Shown here: positions 34,381-43,609 of the stretch, one piece after another
Layout: every line of letters starts with the position of its first letter
Numbering within the stretch: the stretch's first letter is position 1
DNA from: Bacteroidota bacterium
GTDB taxonomy: Bacteria > Bacteroidota > Bacteroidia > Chitinophagales > UBA10324
Direction of reading: 5' to 3'
DNA length: 64,000 nt
Assembly (NCBI GenBank): GCA_014190575.1
Contig: BJGQ01000003.1
Span: 1 to 64,000 of the forward strand
The notes under the pieces: model-generated
Databases searched by the model: none
What the model saw: only the letters and a program-made list of their open reading frames with translations
What the model was told of the DNA's origin: nothing
Program-made: the position numbers and the translations under genes

Positions 34381-34700
34381 AGTTTATAGTGTTTGACAAA
34401 ACGCGCTCCAATTGTTTATTGTCTTGCATATTGTCAGTGTTTTCAAAGTTGAAATTAATTGCTCGTGTCACAAATCAAAACTAAAACGAATTAATCAGTT
34501 GACCATTTTTACACAACCAACTGTTATTTGTTTCCAAAGGTTTCCCACATTTGTCAACAGTCTGTATTTATGACAATCATTTGACATGTTTATTTGATTG
34601 ATGTGCTGATGTTATTTCAAAATTAATCTACACATAATTTCCGTACTATTTTAAGTGTCATTTTATTCATGTAAGTTTGTGACTCAATAACCAACCTAGT
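34381..34700. other. Divergent intergenic region rich in TGACA/TGTCA pentamers
   Basis: This 320-bp spacer between clpC (minus) and the STAS gene (plus) holds no coding signal on either strand. Seven TGACA or TGTCA pentamers occur (near 34394, 34432, 34466, 34552, 34571, 34582 and 34656), several extended to TTTGACA or TTGTCAA. The only clear promoter element is a -7 box for the STAS gene. Confidence 0.6.
34672..34679 (+). promoter_or_regulatory. Candidate -7 box of the STAS/RNase Z operon
   Basis: TAAGTTTG is a perfect TAnnTTTG, 22 nt before the ATG at 34701. No clear TTG is seen at the expected -33 distance. Confidence 0.45.
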
Positions 34701-35075
34701 ATGAAGTTCTCAATAGACAAACAAGAAAAATATTCTGTTTTCAAATTAGAAGATGAAAAACTGAATTCTGTTTTAGCTCCGTCACTAAAATCAGAAATGA
34801 TTGTGCTGAATGCCGAAGGAGTAAAAAATATAATTTTTGATATGAGTTCTATCCGGTTTGTAGATTCTTCAGGATTGAGTTCTATATTAATTGCTAATCG
34901 TCTCTGCAAGGGTGTAAATGGTTCATTGATATTGTGCAAAGTGAACGAAAATGTTTTAAAGCTGATTAAAATTTCTCAGTTGGATTCTATTCTCACTATT
35001 ATACCTACTCAGCAGGAAGCGAGTGATTTGATTATGATGGAAGAATTGGAGCGCGAGCTGAAGGCTAAAAATTAA
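34701..35075 (+). CDS. STAS-domain protein (anti-sigma factor antagonist-like)
   Basis: A 124-residue single STAS domain like SpoIIAA/RsbV. The conserved phosphorylatable Ser region is VDSSGLSSILIANR (about 55-68), preceded by KNIIFDMSSIRF. Such proteins relieve anti-sigma inhibition after dephosphorylation; no partner kinase or sigma gene adjoins. The gene starts 1 nt before the RNase Z frame region ends its gap (1-nt spacing to rnz), implying coupled translation. Confidence 0.85.
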   Translation: MKFSIDKQEKYSVFKLEDEKLNSVLAPSLKSEMIVLNAEGVKNIIFDMSSIRFVDSSGLSSILIANRLCKGVNGSLILCKVNENVLKLIKISQLDSILTIIPTQQEASDLIMMEELERELKAKN

Positions 35076-35076
35076 A

Positions 35077-35991
35077 ATGCCTTTTGAGGTTACTATCTTA
35101 GGAAATAATTCTGCTATTCCTGCGCATGGCAGGCATCCTACTTCTCAGGTAGTGCAAATTTATGAACAATATTTTTTAGTTGATTGTGGCGAAGGCACGC
35201 AAATGCAATTAACAAAATATAAAGTCCGCAAAAATAAATTCGATCACATTTTTATTTCGCACTTGCATGGCGACCATTATTTCGGATTGATTGGATTAAT
35301 TACTTCATATCATTTAATGCGACGCGAAAAACCATTGCATGTTTATGGCCCGAAAGGTCTATTGGATATTATCAATTTGCAATTAGCGGTTTCGAACACT
35401 AAACTTTTTTATGAATTAATTTTTCATGAGGTGAAAAGCGAGTTGGTAAATGTGTTATTGGAAACAGAAGAGTTTATCATCAGTTCATTTCCTGTGAAGC
35501 ATCGCATTCCAACTCATGGATTTTTATTTAAAGAAAAAACTGGATTACGAAAAATTAATCCTGAAAAGATTGAGGAATTGAATTTTCCTTTTCAGATTAT
35601 TACTGAATTGAAAAAAGGAAATGATTGTGAATGGGAAGGAAAATTATTAAAATCAAATGAATGGACTTTGCCACCCACACAACCTCGCTCTTATGCATTT
35701 TGCGCTGATACAATATATCATGAAGAGTTGAAAAAGTACATTGCTGGTTGCGATGTAATTTATCATGAATCAACTTTTATGGAAGAATCTTCAGAAAGAG
35801 CAATCATTACTTTTCATTCTACTGCACGACAGGCAGCCTCAATGGGAAAGGCAGTTGGAGCAAAAAAACTATTGATTGGTCATTTTTCTGCCAAGTACGA
35901 TAATCTTGAGCCATTGCTTGCTGAAGCAAAAGAAATTTTTAAGGAAACAGAATTAGCCATTGAAGGAAATGTATTTTCAATAGAGAAATAA
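35077..35991 (+). CDS. rnz: Ribonuclease Z
   Basis: A zinc-dependent beta-lactamase-fold endonuclease trimming tRNA 3' ends. The metal-binding HLHGDHYFGL motif (about residues 63-72), the N-terminal LGNNSAIPAHGRHPTSQ, CADTIYH and the late IGHFSAKY (His) are all present. The length of 304 is normal. The ATG lies 1 nt after the STAS stop codon, so both are translated from one message. Confidence 0.94.
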   Translation: MPFEVTILGNNSAIPAHGRHPTSQVVQIYEQYFLVDCGEGTQMQLTKYKVRKNKFDHIFISHLHGDHYFGLIGLITSYHLMRREKPLHVYGPKGLLDIINLQLAVSNTKLFYELIFHEVKSELVNVLLETEEFIISSFPVKHRIPTHGFLFKEKTGLRKINPEKIEELNFPFQIITELKKGNDCEWEGKLLKSNEWTLPPTQPRSYAFCADTIYHEELKKYIAGCDVIYHESTFMEESSERAIITFHSTARQAASMGKAVGAKKLLIGHFSAKYDNLEPLLAEAKEIFKETELAIEGNVFSIEK

Positions 35992-36116
35992 TTTGAAAAT
36001 ATTCCATCTTCTTTCTGGCCTTATTCATAGAATTATTTTTCGCTTAACAAAAATTATATACCGCTTTCACGCTGTTGGTGTTTAATTATTTTAGCGCTCT
36101 CAAAAAAATATCGAAC

Positions 36117-36158
36117 ATGAAATCGGAGATTCACGATTTCAAAAAAACAAAAAATTAA
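36117..36158 (+). CDS. Possible 13-codon leader ORF in frame with the downstream gene
   Basis: ATG at 36117 opens MKSEIHDFKKTKN and stops with TAA at 36156-36158, leaving 3 nt before the ATG of the deoxyhypusine-synthase-like gene. It is in the same frame as that gene, so stop readthrough would make an N-terminally extended protein. It may be a translational-coupling leader or chance. Confidence 0.25.
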   Translation: MKSEIHDFKKTKN

Positions 36159-36161
36159 ACC

Positions 36162-37136
36162 ATGAGTAAAGGTCCAGTTTCACAATTTATTACACATCAC
36201 TACCGGCATTTTAATTCTGCAGCTTTGATTGATGCAGCAAAAGGATATGAAGCGCATTTAACTGCAGGCGGAAAAATGATGGTAACTCTCGCAGGAGCAA
36301 TGAGCACGGCAGAGTTAGGAATTTCGTTTGCCGAAATGATTCGTCAGGGAAAGGTTGATATTATTTCATGCACCGGAGCAAACCTTGAAGAAGACATTAT
36401 GAATCTTGTTGCGCACTCGCACTACAAGAGAGTACCAAACTACCGTGAACTGACTCCGCAAGACGAGTGGGATTTGCTGGAGCATCATTATAATCGTGTA
36501 ACAGATACTTGCATTCCGGAAGAAGAAGCATTCCGCCGTCTGCAAAAACACATTCATAAAATATGGAAGGATGCGGAGACGAAAGGAGAAAGATATTTTC
36601 CGCACGAATACATGTATAAGATTTTGCTGAGTGGTGAGTTGGAACAGTATTATGAAATTGACCCGAAGGATTCCTGGATGCTGGCAGCGGCGCAAAAAAA
36701 TATTCCCATCATTGTTCCGGGTTGGGAAGATTCTACGATGGGAAATATTTTCGCTTCGTACTGTATCAAGGGCGAACTGAAACCTTCCACCATGAAATCA
36801 GGAATTGAATACATGGTGTGGCTGACTGAATGGTACCGAAATAATTCATCTGGAAAAGGAGTAGGATTTTTTCAAATAGGTGGTGGCATCGCGGGTGATT
36901 TTCCAATATGTGTGGTGCCGATGATGTACCAGGATCTGGAGTGGCATGATGTTCCGTTCTGGAGTTATTTCTGCCAGATAAGTGATTCAACTACTTCGTA
37001 TGGTTCGTATAGCGGCGCAGTGCCGAATGAAAAAATTACCTGGGGTAAACTCGATATCAATACACCGAAATTTATTGTCGAGAGCGATGCGACCATAGTT
37101 GCGCCGTTGATATTTGCTTATATACTTGGGTGGTAA
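36162..37136 (+). CDS. Deoxyhypusine synthase family protein (possible homospermidine synthase)
   Basis: A 324-residue enzyme of the deoxyhypusine synthase fold, which uses NAD and spermidine to transfer an aminobutyl group. Visible family features are KMMVTLAGAMSTAELG, DIISCTGANLEED, VPGWEDSTMGN, GFFQIGGGIAGDFP and the segment TWGKLDINTPKF, in which Lys296 aligns with the imine-forming Lys of eukaryotic DHS. Bacteria lack eIF5A, so the product may be homospermidine or another modified polyamine. No polyamine genes adjoin. It is preceded by a 13-codon in-frame ORF. Confidence 0.88.
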   Translation: MSKGPVSQFITHHYRHFNSAALIDAAKGYEAHLTAGGKMMVTLAGAMSTAELGISFAEMIRQGKVDIISCTGANLEEDIMNLVAHSHYKRVPNYRELTPQDEWDLLEHHYNRVTDTCIPEEEAFRRLQKHIHKIWKDAETKGERYFPHEYMYKILLSGELEQYYEIDPKDSWMLAAAQKNIPIIVPGWEDSTMGNIFASYCIKGELKPSTMKSGIEYMVWLTEWYRNNSSGKGVGFFQIGGGIAGDFPICVVPMMYQDLEWHDVPFWSYFCQISDSTTSYGSYSGAVPNEKITWGKLDINTPKFIVESDATIVAPLIFAYILGW

Positions 37137-37159
37137 TTGCTTTTCATCTCTTACATTCG
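37126..37159 (+). promoter_or_regulatory. Candidate promoter of the CotH-domain gene
   Basis: TTG at 37126-37128, a 23-nt spacer and TACATTCG at 37152-37159, the same -7 sequence as before the 30015 gene. The TTG lies inside the 3' end of the preceding gene, so its use is uncertain. Confidence 0.35.
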
Positions 37160-37179
37160 TCAAATAAAAATTTTATTCT

Positions 37180-39609
37180 TTGAAAAAATTTTACCTACTC
37201 ATTCTTGCAGTTTGTTTTTCAAACTTTGCAAGCGCTCAATCTTTTTCGCAGGTAGTAAGTGTTTTTGTTCCTGATAATGGTCCAATAGTATCTATTCCGA
37301 TTACTGTGAGCGGATTACCTACAGCAATAAATAACTCATTTGGTGTTGAGAAAGTAAATTTCTCAATGACTCATACCTATACTGCTGATATAGCATGCTG
37401 GTTAAAAGCCCCTGATGGAACAACAATTTTATTATTCAGTGGAGTAGGGGGCGGTGGCGATAATTTTGTAAACACCACATTGAAATGGGATGCGCCAACC
37501 AGTATTGCAAATGGTACTGCACCTTTTACCGGTAGTTATCAGCCAATGGGTTTAATGGGTTTAATTAACAATGGTCAAAATCCTAATGGAATATGGCAAT
37601 TTCAGTTTCAGGATCAGGCTGGTGTTGATACCGGAAGAGTTTCATTTATCAGTATCACTTTCAGTTCTAATCCTGCACCCGGCCTGGCTCTCGATAGCAC
37701 TCGCTTACCAATCGTGAATATTAATACGGGTGGAACAGCAATTCCTGATGCAAATAAAATTCCGGCAACATTTACAATTATTGATAACGGCAGTGGCATG
37801 TGGAATTATTTTGATCAAACAACTTATTCTCTTGAAGGAAACATGATGGTTGAATTGCAAGGGTTCACAGGTCCATCGTATCCAAAAAAGAATTATGATT
37901 TCGATTTAACTGATGGTTCAGGAAATAAGATAGATACTTCCATGCTTGGAATGCCATCTGAAAATGATTGGATATTAAAAGCAGAATACCTTGATTATTC
38001 ATTGATGAAAAACCCGGTTTCTTATGAAATGTCGAGAAGAATGGGACGATATGCACCGCGCACAGTTTTTTGTGAAGTGCTTGTGAACGGTGAATACATG
38101 GGTGTATATAATTTAACTGAGAAGGTGAAGCGTGATTCTAACAGGGTTGATATTTCAAAATTAACATCAGCTGATATTTCTGGACCTGAATTAACCGGTG
38201 GATATATAATTGAAATGAATATTAATGGAGATCCTGGCGCATGGAATTCAACTTATCTTCCAATAAATTATGCCACCTGCAATTTGCCTGTTGAGTTTAA
38301 ACATGTTTATCCGAAAGCTGATAGCATTAATCTGCCCCAGCATTATTACATCAAATCATTTGTCGATAGTTTTGAAAATGCATTGTGGTATCCCGGATTT
38401 CAGGATCCTGTAAACGGCTGGAGAAAATTTGCCGGAGAGGGTTCGTTCATAGATTTTCTGATTGTAAATGAATTCAGCGCTAATTATGATTCTTATGGAA
38501 GAAGCACATACTTATATAAAGAAAAAATTACTGATGGAAACAAATTGCACATTGGTCCACCATGGGATTACGACCGTGCTTTTGCGGATGGCACTCAAAG
38601 TGGATGGGTGAATGAAATAACACATCCAGGCTGGCCATTTCCATTTTGGTGGAGTCAGTTTCGTCAGGATTCGGTGTTTGAGCGGAAACTTTATTGTCGC
38701 TGGCATACACTGCGAACAACCACTTTAAGTGACGATTCGTTTTATATTTATATTGATTCAATCAGCAATTATATTCATGATGCAGCAGAAAGAAATTTTA
38801 TGCGCTGGCCTGAATTAGGTGTTACAGATTATGATGCACAGGTTGTAACCTTAAAAGATTTTATTCACGACAGAAACCAATGGATTGATTCCGCGTTGCC
38901 CGATTCGGACTTTGTAAGTACAGCAATTAATTTGCCCAACATTCAAATTTGTCAGTTCGAAACTGTGAATGCAACGCAAGGCGGAAGTTGGATGTTTAAT
39001 TATTTATGGAACACAGGTGCAACAACAGGTTCAATTCCAATTAATAGTTCAGGGTCCTACTCTGTGACAGTTTCCAGCATTTATGGTTGTCCAACAGCAT
39101 CAGATGGTTTCAATGCAACAACTTTCCCGATACCCGATGCTTATTTCACTGCCACATCGTTAGGAAACAATGCATATTTATTTACACCTTCCTTTACCAC
39201 TGCTACATTGTATTTGTGGGATTTTGGAAATGGAAATGTTTCATCGCAAATGAATCCGATTGCTGTATTACCTGATTCTCCAGCTGTAGTTTCTTTAACT
39301 GTTTATGGTGCAAATGCTTGTTCAGATATTTTTTATGATACTTTGAATATTGTTAATTCTGTTTACGGAATTTATACAGATAAAACAATTCGAATTTATC
39401 CTAACCCTGCGAGTGAAATATTATTTGTTCAAACAGATGTGTCGGACTTTGATAGAATTGAAATCCTTAATGTTGAGGGTAGAAAAGTTATTAGTGAACC
39501 ATTTTCTAATTCTATTTCCATTCAATCACTTTCACAAGGAGTTTATGAATTGAATTTATATTCTAAGACCGCCTTGCAGACTGGTAAGAAGCGATTTGTT
39601 AAAATGTAA
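37180..39609 (+). CDS. Secreted P-domain/CotH-kinase protein with T9SS type A signal
   Basis: An 809-residue protein with a signal peptide ending FASAQ. A proprotein-convertase P-domain-like region follows (about 22-165: FSMTHTYTADIACWLKAPDG, NPNGIWQFQFQDQAGVD). A CotH-kinase domain (about 215-565) contains EVLVNGEYMGVYNLTEKVKRD and HIGPPWDYDRAFAD, the kinase-like active-site region. A PKD-like segment (YLWDFGNGNVS) is followed by a T9SS CTD (IRIYPNPASEILFV...LSQGVYELNLY) ending KRFVKM. The start is TTG at 37180; no ATG fits. The substrate of the kinase-like domain is unknown. Confidence 0.87.
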   Translation: MKKFYLLILAVCFSNFASAQSFSQVVSVFVPDNGPIVSIPITVSGLPTAINNSFGVEKVNFSMTHTYTADIACWLKAPDGTTILLFSGVGGGGDNFVNTTLKWDAPTSIANGTAPFTGSYQPMGLMGLINNGQNPNGIWQFQFQDQAGVDTGRVSFISITFSSNPAPGLALDSTRLPIVNINTGGTAIPDANKIPATFTIIDNGSGMWNYFDQTTYSLEGNMMVELQGFTGPSYPKKNYDFDLTDGSGNKIDTSMLGMPSENDWILKAEYLDYSLMKNPVSYEMSRRMGRYAPRTVFCEVLVNGEYMGVYNLTEKVKRDSNRVDISKLTSADISGPELTGGYIIEMNINGDPGAWNSTYLPINYATCNLPVEFKHVYPKADSINLPQHYYIKSFVDSFENALWYPGFQDPVNGWRKFAGEGSFIDFLIVNEFSANYDSYGRSTYLYKEKITDGNKLHIGPPWDYDRAFADGTQSGWVNEITHPGWPFPFWWSQFRQDSVFERKLYCRWHTLRTTTLSDDSFYIYIDSISNYIHDAAERNFMRWPELGVTDYDAQVVTLKDFIHDRNQWIDSALPDSDFVSTAINLPNIQICQFETVNATQGGSWMFNYLWNTGATTGSIPINSSGSYSVTVSSIYGCPTASDGFNATTFPIPDAYFTATSLGNNAYLFTPSFTTATLYLWDFGNGNVSSQMNPIAVLPDSPAVVSLTVYGANACSDIFYDTLNIVNSVYGIYTDKTIRIYPNPASEILFVQTDVSDFDRIEILNVEGRKVISEPFSNSISIQSLSQGVYELNLYSKTALQTGKKRFVKM

Positions 39610-39687
39610 TTCAGGTCTCCTTCATCTTTGTTGGTTTCTTATTGCCAAATGTTGAAAGTTTTGTAAATGGGCACTATTGCTTTTACC

Positions 39688-39695
39688 TACTTTTG
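39688..39695 (+). promoter_or_regulatory. Candidate -7 box of purL
   Basis: TACTTTTG is a perfect TAnnTTTG, 27 nt before the ATG at 39722. A TTG at 39661-39663 is 24 nt upstream, slightly far. The box lies inside the extension to an earlier in-frame ATG (39677), supporting the later start. Confidence 0.5.
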
Positions 39696-39721
39696 ACGGC
39701 GAAAAATCATTCAAACATTTA

Positions 39722-41953
39722 ATGTCAACCACAACAAAGGAAGTAGCAGTAACATTTGAAACTGCAAAGCAGTTAGGATTACTTGAAGTAGAATTTGACA
39801 AGATTAAAGAAATACTTGGCCGCACTCCAAATTTTACAGAGCTCAGTATTTATTCTGTTATGTGGAGCGAACATTGTTCGTATAAAAATTCCATCCGTCT
39901 TTTAAAAACATTACCACGCGAAGGAGATAAGTTGTTGGCAAAAGCTGGTGAAGAAAATGCCGGACTTGTGGATATTGGAAACGGATTAGCATGTGCTTTT
40001 AAAATTGAATCGCATAATCATCCCTCAGCAATTGAACCTTATCAGGGTGCGGCTACAGGTGTAGGCGGAATTCATCGTGATATTTTTACCATGGGCGCCC
40101 GACCTGTTGCCGCATTAAATTCTCTTCGATTCGGAAAGTTAAGTGATGAAAAAACAAAGCATTTATTGCGCGGAGTAGTTAAAGGAATTGGCGATTATGG
40201 AAATGCATTTGGTGTTCCTACAGTTGGGGGCGAAGTTTTTTTTGATGAGTGTTATTCAACTAATCCATTAGTTAATGCATTCAGTGCCGGAATAGTTGAA
40301 GTCGGAAAAAATGTTTCTGCAACATCTTATGGTGCGGGTAATCCTGTTTTTATTGTTGGTTCCGCAACCGGTAAGGATGGAATTCACGGAGCAACTTTCG
40401 CTTCAGCAGATATTACTGAAGACAGTGCTGAAAAATTACCCAGCGTTCAAGTTGGCGATCCGTTTCAGGAAAAATTATTACTGGAAGCATCACTCGAAAT
40501 AATTGAAACCGGTGCATTGATAGGAATGCAGGATATGGGTGCAGCAGGAATCACTTGCTCAACCTCTGAGATGAGTGCAAAGGGTGGAGCAGGAATGAAA
40601 ATTTATTTAGATAAAGTTCCACTTCGCCAGCAAAACATGAAACCATTTGAAATTCTGTTGAGTGAATCGCAAGAGCGCATGCTGCTCGTGGTGAAAAAAG
40701 GAATGGAAGATAAAATTCAAAAAGTATTTGATAAATGGGATTTGAATTGTGTGTGTATTGGTGAAGTTACTGACGGCGACAGATTACAATATTTTATGTA
40801 TGACGAATTAGTTGCTGATGTACCAGCCGAATCATTAGTTCTGGGCGGGGGTGCTCCTGTTTACACCCGAGAATCTAAAGAGCCCGAATATTTTTCTGCT
40901 GCCAAAAATTTTTCAATTAATAATATTCCTGAACCAAATGATATAAGGGCAGTGGCTGAGCAATTGGTTCAAATGCCAAATATTGCTTCGAAGAAATGGG
41001 TGTTTGAACAATATGACTCAATGGTTGGAATTAATAATACTTCAACTAATGCGCCAAGTGATGCTGCTGTGGTTAGAATAAAAAATTCAGATGCTGCGCT
41101 TGCATTAAAAGTCGATTGTAATTCACGCTATGTTTACAGCGACCCATATAATGGAGCAGCCATAGCAGTTTCAGAAGCAGCAAGAAATATTGTTTGCAGT
41201 GGTGGTGAACCGAGTGCAATTACTAATTGCCTTAATTTTGGAAATCCTTATAATCCCGAAGTATTCTGGCAATTCGAAAATGCAATAAAAGGAATGGGCG
41301 ATGCTTGTCGCGCATTTTCAACTCCTGTTACAGGTGGTAATGTGAGTTTCTACAATCAATCCTCTGATGATGGACCGGTGTTTCCAACGCCAACTATTGG
41401 TATGCTTGGTTTAATTGACCATATGAAAAACCGAATGACTCTTAACTTCAAAAACGAGGGTGATTATATTTATTTGATTGGCGAAACACATAATGATATT
41501 AATGCTTCTGAATACTTAGCAAATATTTGTGGAGTTAAACTTTCACCGGCACCACATTTTAATTTGGAAGAAGAAGTTAATGTTCAAACTGCAGTTAAGG
41601 ATTTAATCAGAAAAAAATTAATTAAATCAGCACATGATTGCAGCGATGGTGGATTGTTTGTGACTTTGCTCGAATCTGCAATAGCAGGAAATAATGGATT
41701 TGATATTTCAACTGATGACTTCTTCCGTAAAGATGCTTTCTTGTTTGGGGAATCACAGAGCAGAATTGTGGTTTCAGTTGCTGAAGAAAAACAAGATGAA
41801 TTTATAAAGGCTCTTGCAACCCATGAAATTGATTTCAGCATGTTGGGTGAGGTAACTGATTCTCCATTGTATATTGATGGGGATGAATTTGGTGATGTTT
41901 CTTATTGGAAGGAGTTGTACGAAAATGCAATTGGAAAGGAGATGAGCAGGTAA
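39722..41953 (+). CDS. purL: Phosphoribosylformylglycinamidine synthase subunit PurL
   Basis: The large ATP-dependent subunit that converts FGAR and ammonia to FGAM in purine synthesis. From the ATG at 39722 it is 743 residues. Visible features are the N-terminal [11 protein letters not shown] (conserved His), [21 protein letters not shown] and the second AIRS-type half with [19 protein letters not shown]. This is the small, separate PurL that works with PurS and PurQ, which are not nearby. The start is set by a promoter box inside the longer frame. Confidence 0.94.
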   Translation: MSTTTKEVAVTFETAKQLGLLEVEFDKIKEILGRTPNFTELSIYSVMWSEHCSYKNSIRLLKTLPREGDKLLAKAGEENAGLVDIGNGLACAFKIESHNHPSAIEPYQGAATGVGGIHRDIFTMGARPVAALNSLRFGKLSDEKTKHLLRGVVKGIGDYGNAFGVPTVGGEVFFDECYSTNPLVNAFSAGIVEVGKNVSATSYGAGNPVFIVGSATGKDGIHGATFASADITEDSAEKLPSVQVGDPFQEKLLLEASLEIIETGALIGMQDMGAAGITCSTSEMSAKGGAGMKIYLDKVPLRQQNMKPFEILLSESQERMLLVVKKGMEDKIQKVFDKWDLNCVCIGEVTDGDRLQYFMYDELVADVPAESLVLGGGAPVYTRESKEPEYFSAAKNFSINNIPEPNDIRAVAEQLVQMPNIASKKWVFEQYDSMVGINNTSTNAPSDAAVVRIKNSDAALALKVDCNSRYVYSDPYNGAAIAVSEAARNIVCSGGEPSAITNCLNFGNPYNPEVFWQFENAIKGMGDACRAFSTPVTGGNVSFYNQSSDDGPVFPTPTIGMLGLIDHMKNRMTLNFKNEGDYIYLIGETHNDINASEYLANICGVKLSPAPHFNLEEEVNVQTAVKDLIRKKLIKSAHDCSDGGLFVTLLESAIAGNNGFDISTDDFFRKDAFLFGESQSRIVVSVAEEKQDEFIKALATHEIDFSMLGEVTDSPLYIDGDEFGDVSYWKELYENAIGKEMSR

Positions 41954-42130
41954 GAGTAAATTCAGAGCAAAAAAATCATAACGGATTTTCAGGTTTCAAT
42001 TGCGAAATTTTTTTTTGAAAAGTAGAAGTTTGGGCAGGTAATTAATTAAATGACATTGCGCTTTTTTCAACTGAAATTTTTAATGTACCTTTCGCAAGAA
42101 TTTTTAAAAGAAAATTCAATTTTTTATACA

Positions 42131-43609
42131 ATGAATAAAAAGCTTGGATTATTATTTACAATTTTGTTGTTAGCCGAAACACTAGTCGCGCAAACAAGAG
42201 CAATCGTAAATGCAAGTTTTGAAATTCCTGCATTCTCCGTAGGTACTGTTGAATTTCTTGGGGCTCAGAATGATCCAATGCCTTCAATTCCAGGGTGGTA
42301 TTCAACAAACGGGCCTTATGGAGGATTGCAACATCCAATGGAAATATGGTCAAGTGGATATAGCGGCGTAAATGCTGCCCCAGGTTTAGGAAATCAATAT
42401 AACGAAATCAATTGCAGTGAAAATGCAAGAATCTATCAAATTATTTGCCTGGTACAAGGCGAAAAAATTGATTGGAGTTTTTATCACCGTGGTCGTGCTG
42501 GTATTGATGTTACTGAATTTAATGTTTATGATTTAACAGGATCGAATAAAATTCAGGTTTTTGAAACCGCAACTTCAACACAGGATTGGAAAACATATAC
42601 AGGTTCTTCTGTTTTCACTGGTCCTACCGGATTTTATCAGGTTTCATTTGAAGCAATGTCTAGTGCAAATGATAATCCGGCTGTTGGAAATTTTTTAGAT
42701 GGGGTGAATATTGCATTTCATCCAATGGTAGAATTTATTCAACCAAATTATTCCGGGGTAGAGCATGTTGGAAATAATTTACCACGAATACGATTGAAAG
42801 GTACAGTTCCGGAAGGAGGAATGAATTTAACTTTTGCAATTGCTGGTGGAACAGCAACTCCAGGAATTGATTTTAATTTAAATACAACTTTGTTGATTCC
42901 TGAAGGTGAATATAGTGGCAGTAATTCAGTTGCCTTTACCCTTCCACTTACAATTTACGATGATGAATTATTAGAACAAGACGAAACTGTTGTAGTTTCA
43001 ATTATAGGTGCCGATGCAGGTGGGCAATTACTTGATGCAAATTGTGACGGGCAATCATTGTTGACATCCACTTATAAAATTGTTAACGATGATATTTGTG
43101 TTACACCATATATAATTTCAAGCAGCCCGATTCCATTTTGTGCAGGCGATACTATTTTGCTTCATGTTGGTGATGTAAGTAATGTTGAATGGTCGACAGG
43201 TGAAAAATCTTTAGCAATTGCAGTATCAGAACCTGGTAAGTATGTTGTTACATCTTTTGACCACAATTGTAATTCGAAAGATTCTATTTTGATAGAAACA
43301 AAAGTATGTGATTGCAATGTGGTTGTGCCGACAGCTTTTTCACCGAATGGTGATGGAATGAATGATTTATTTCGCCCCCTTAATGCTAACCAATGCAAAG
43401 TGGAAGATTTGGAATTGAAGGTGTTTAATAGATGGGGAGATTTAATTTATACTTCAACTAATATTCAAAACCCTTGGGATGGCACCTATAAAGGAGAACC
43501 TGCGCCAACCGGTGTTTATTTATGGACTTTGGAATATAAAATTCAAGGAGAAAAGGAAGTACAACCTATATTAGGAGCAATGACAGGAAATGTCACTCTT
43601 TTGAGATAG
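42131..43609 (+). CDS. Secreted protein with Calx-beta-like repeat and CHU_C (T9SS type B) domain
   Basis: A 492-residue protein from the ATG at 42131 (MNKKLGLLFTILLLAETLVAQ signal peptide). The N-terminal part (about 22-200) resembles a jelly-roll module (IDWSFYHRGRAG, DLTGSNKIQVFET). A Calx-beta-like domain lies at about 215-335 (GGTATPGIDFN, DDELLEQDETVVVSI). The C-terminal CHU_C domain (about 405-492) shows PTAFSPNGDGMNDLF, KVFNRWGDLIYTS and PTGVYLW. It should be exported by T9SS to the surface. The stop abuts the convergent rsmG stop with no spacer. Confidence 0.85.
   Translation: MNKKLGLLFTILLLAETLVAQTRAIVNASFEIPAFSVGTVEFLGAQNDPMPSIPGWYSTNGPYGGLQHPMEIWSSGYSGVNAAPGLGNQYNEINCSENARIYQIICLVQGEKIDWSFYHRGRAGIDVTEFNVYDLTGSNKIQVFETATSTQDWKTYTGSSVFTGPTGFYQVSFEAMSSANDNPAVGNFLDGVNIAFHPMVEFIQPNYSGVEHVGNNLPRIRLKGTVPEGGMNLTFAIAGGTATPGIDFNLNTTLLIPEGEYSGSNSVAFTLPLTIYDDELLEQDETVVVSIIGADAGGQLLDANCDGQSLLTSTYKIVNDDICVTPYIISSSPIPFCAGDTILLHVGDVSNVEWSTGEKSLAIAVSEPGKYVVTSFDHNCNSKDSILIETKVCDCNVVVPTAFSPNGDGMNDLFRPLNANQCKVEDLELKVFNRWGDLIYTSTNIQNPWDGTYKGEPAPTGVYLWTLEYKIQGEKEVQPILGAMTGNVTLLR

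Noticed and set aside
34389-34600. Classical TTGACA-type sigma-70 promoters for clpC
   Set aside because: TTGACA-like hexamers occur, but none has a TATAAT-like partner at 16-18 bp, and this phylum's main sigma factor uses a different consensus.
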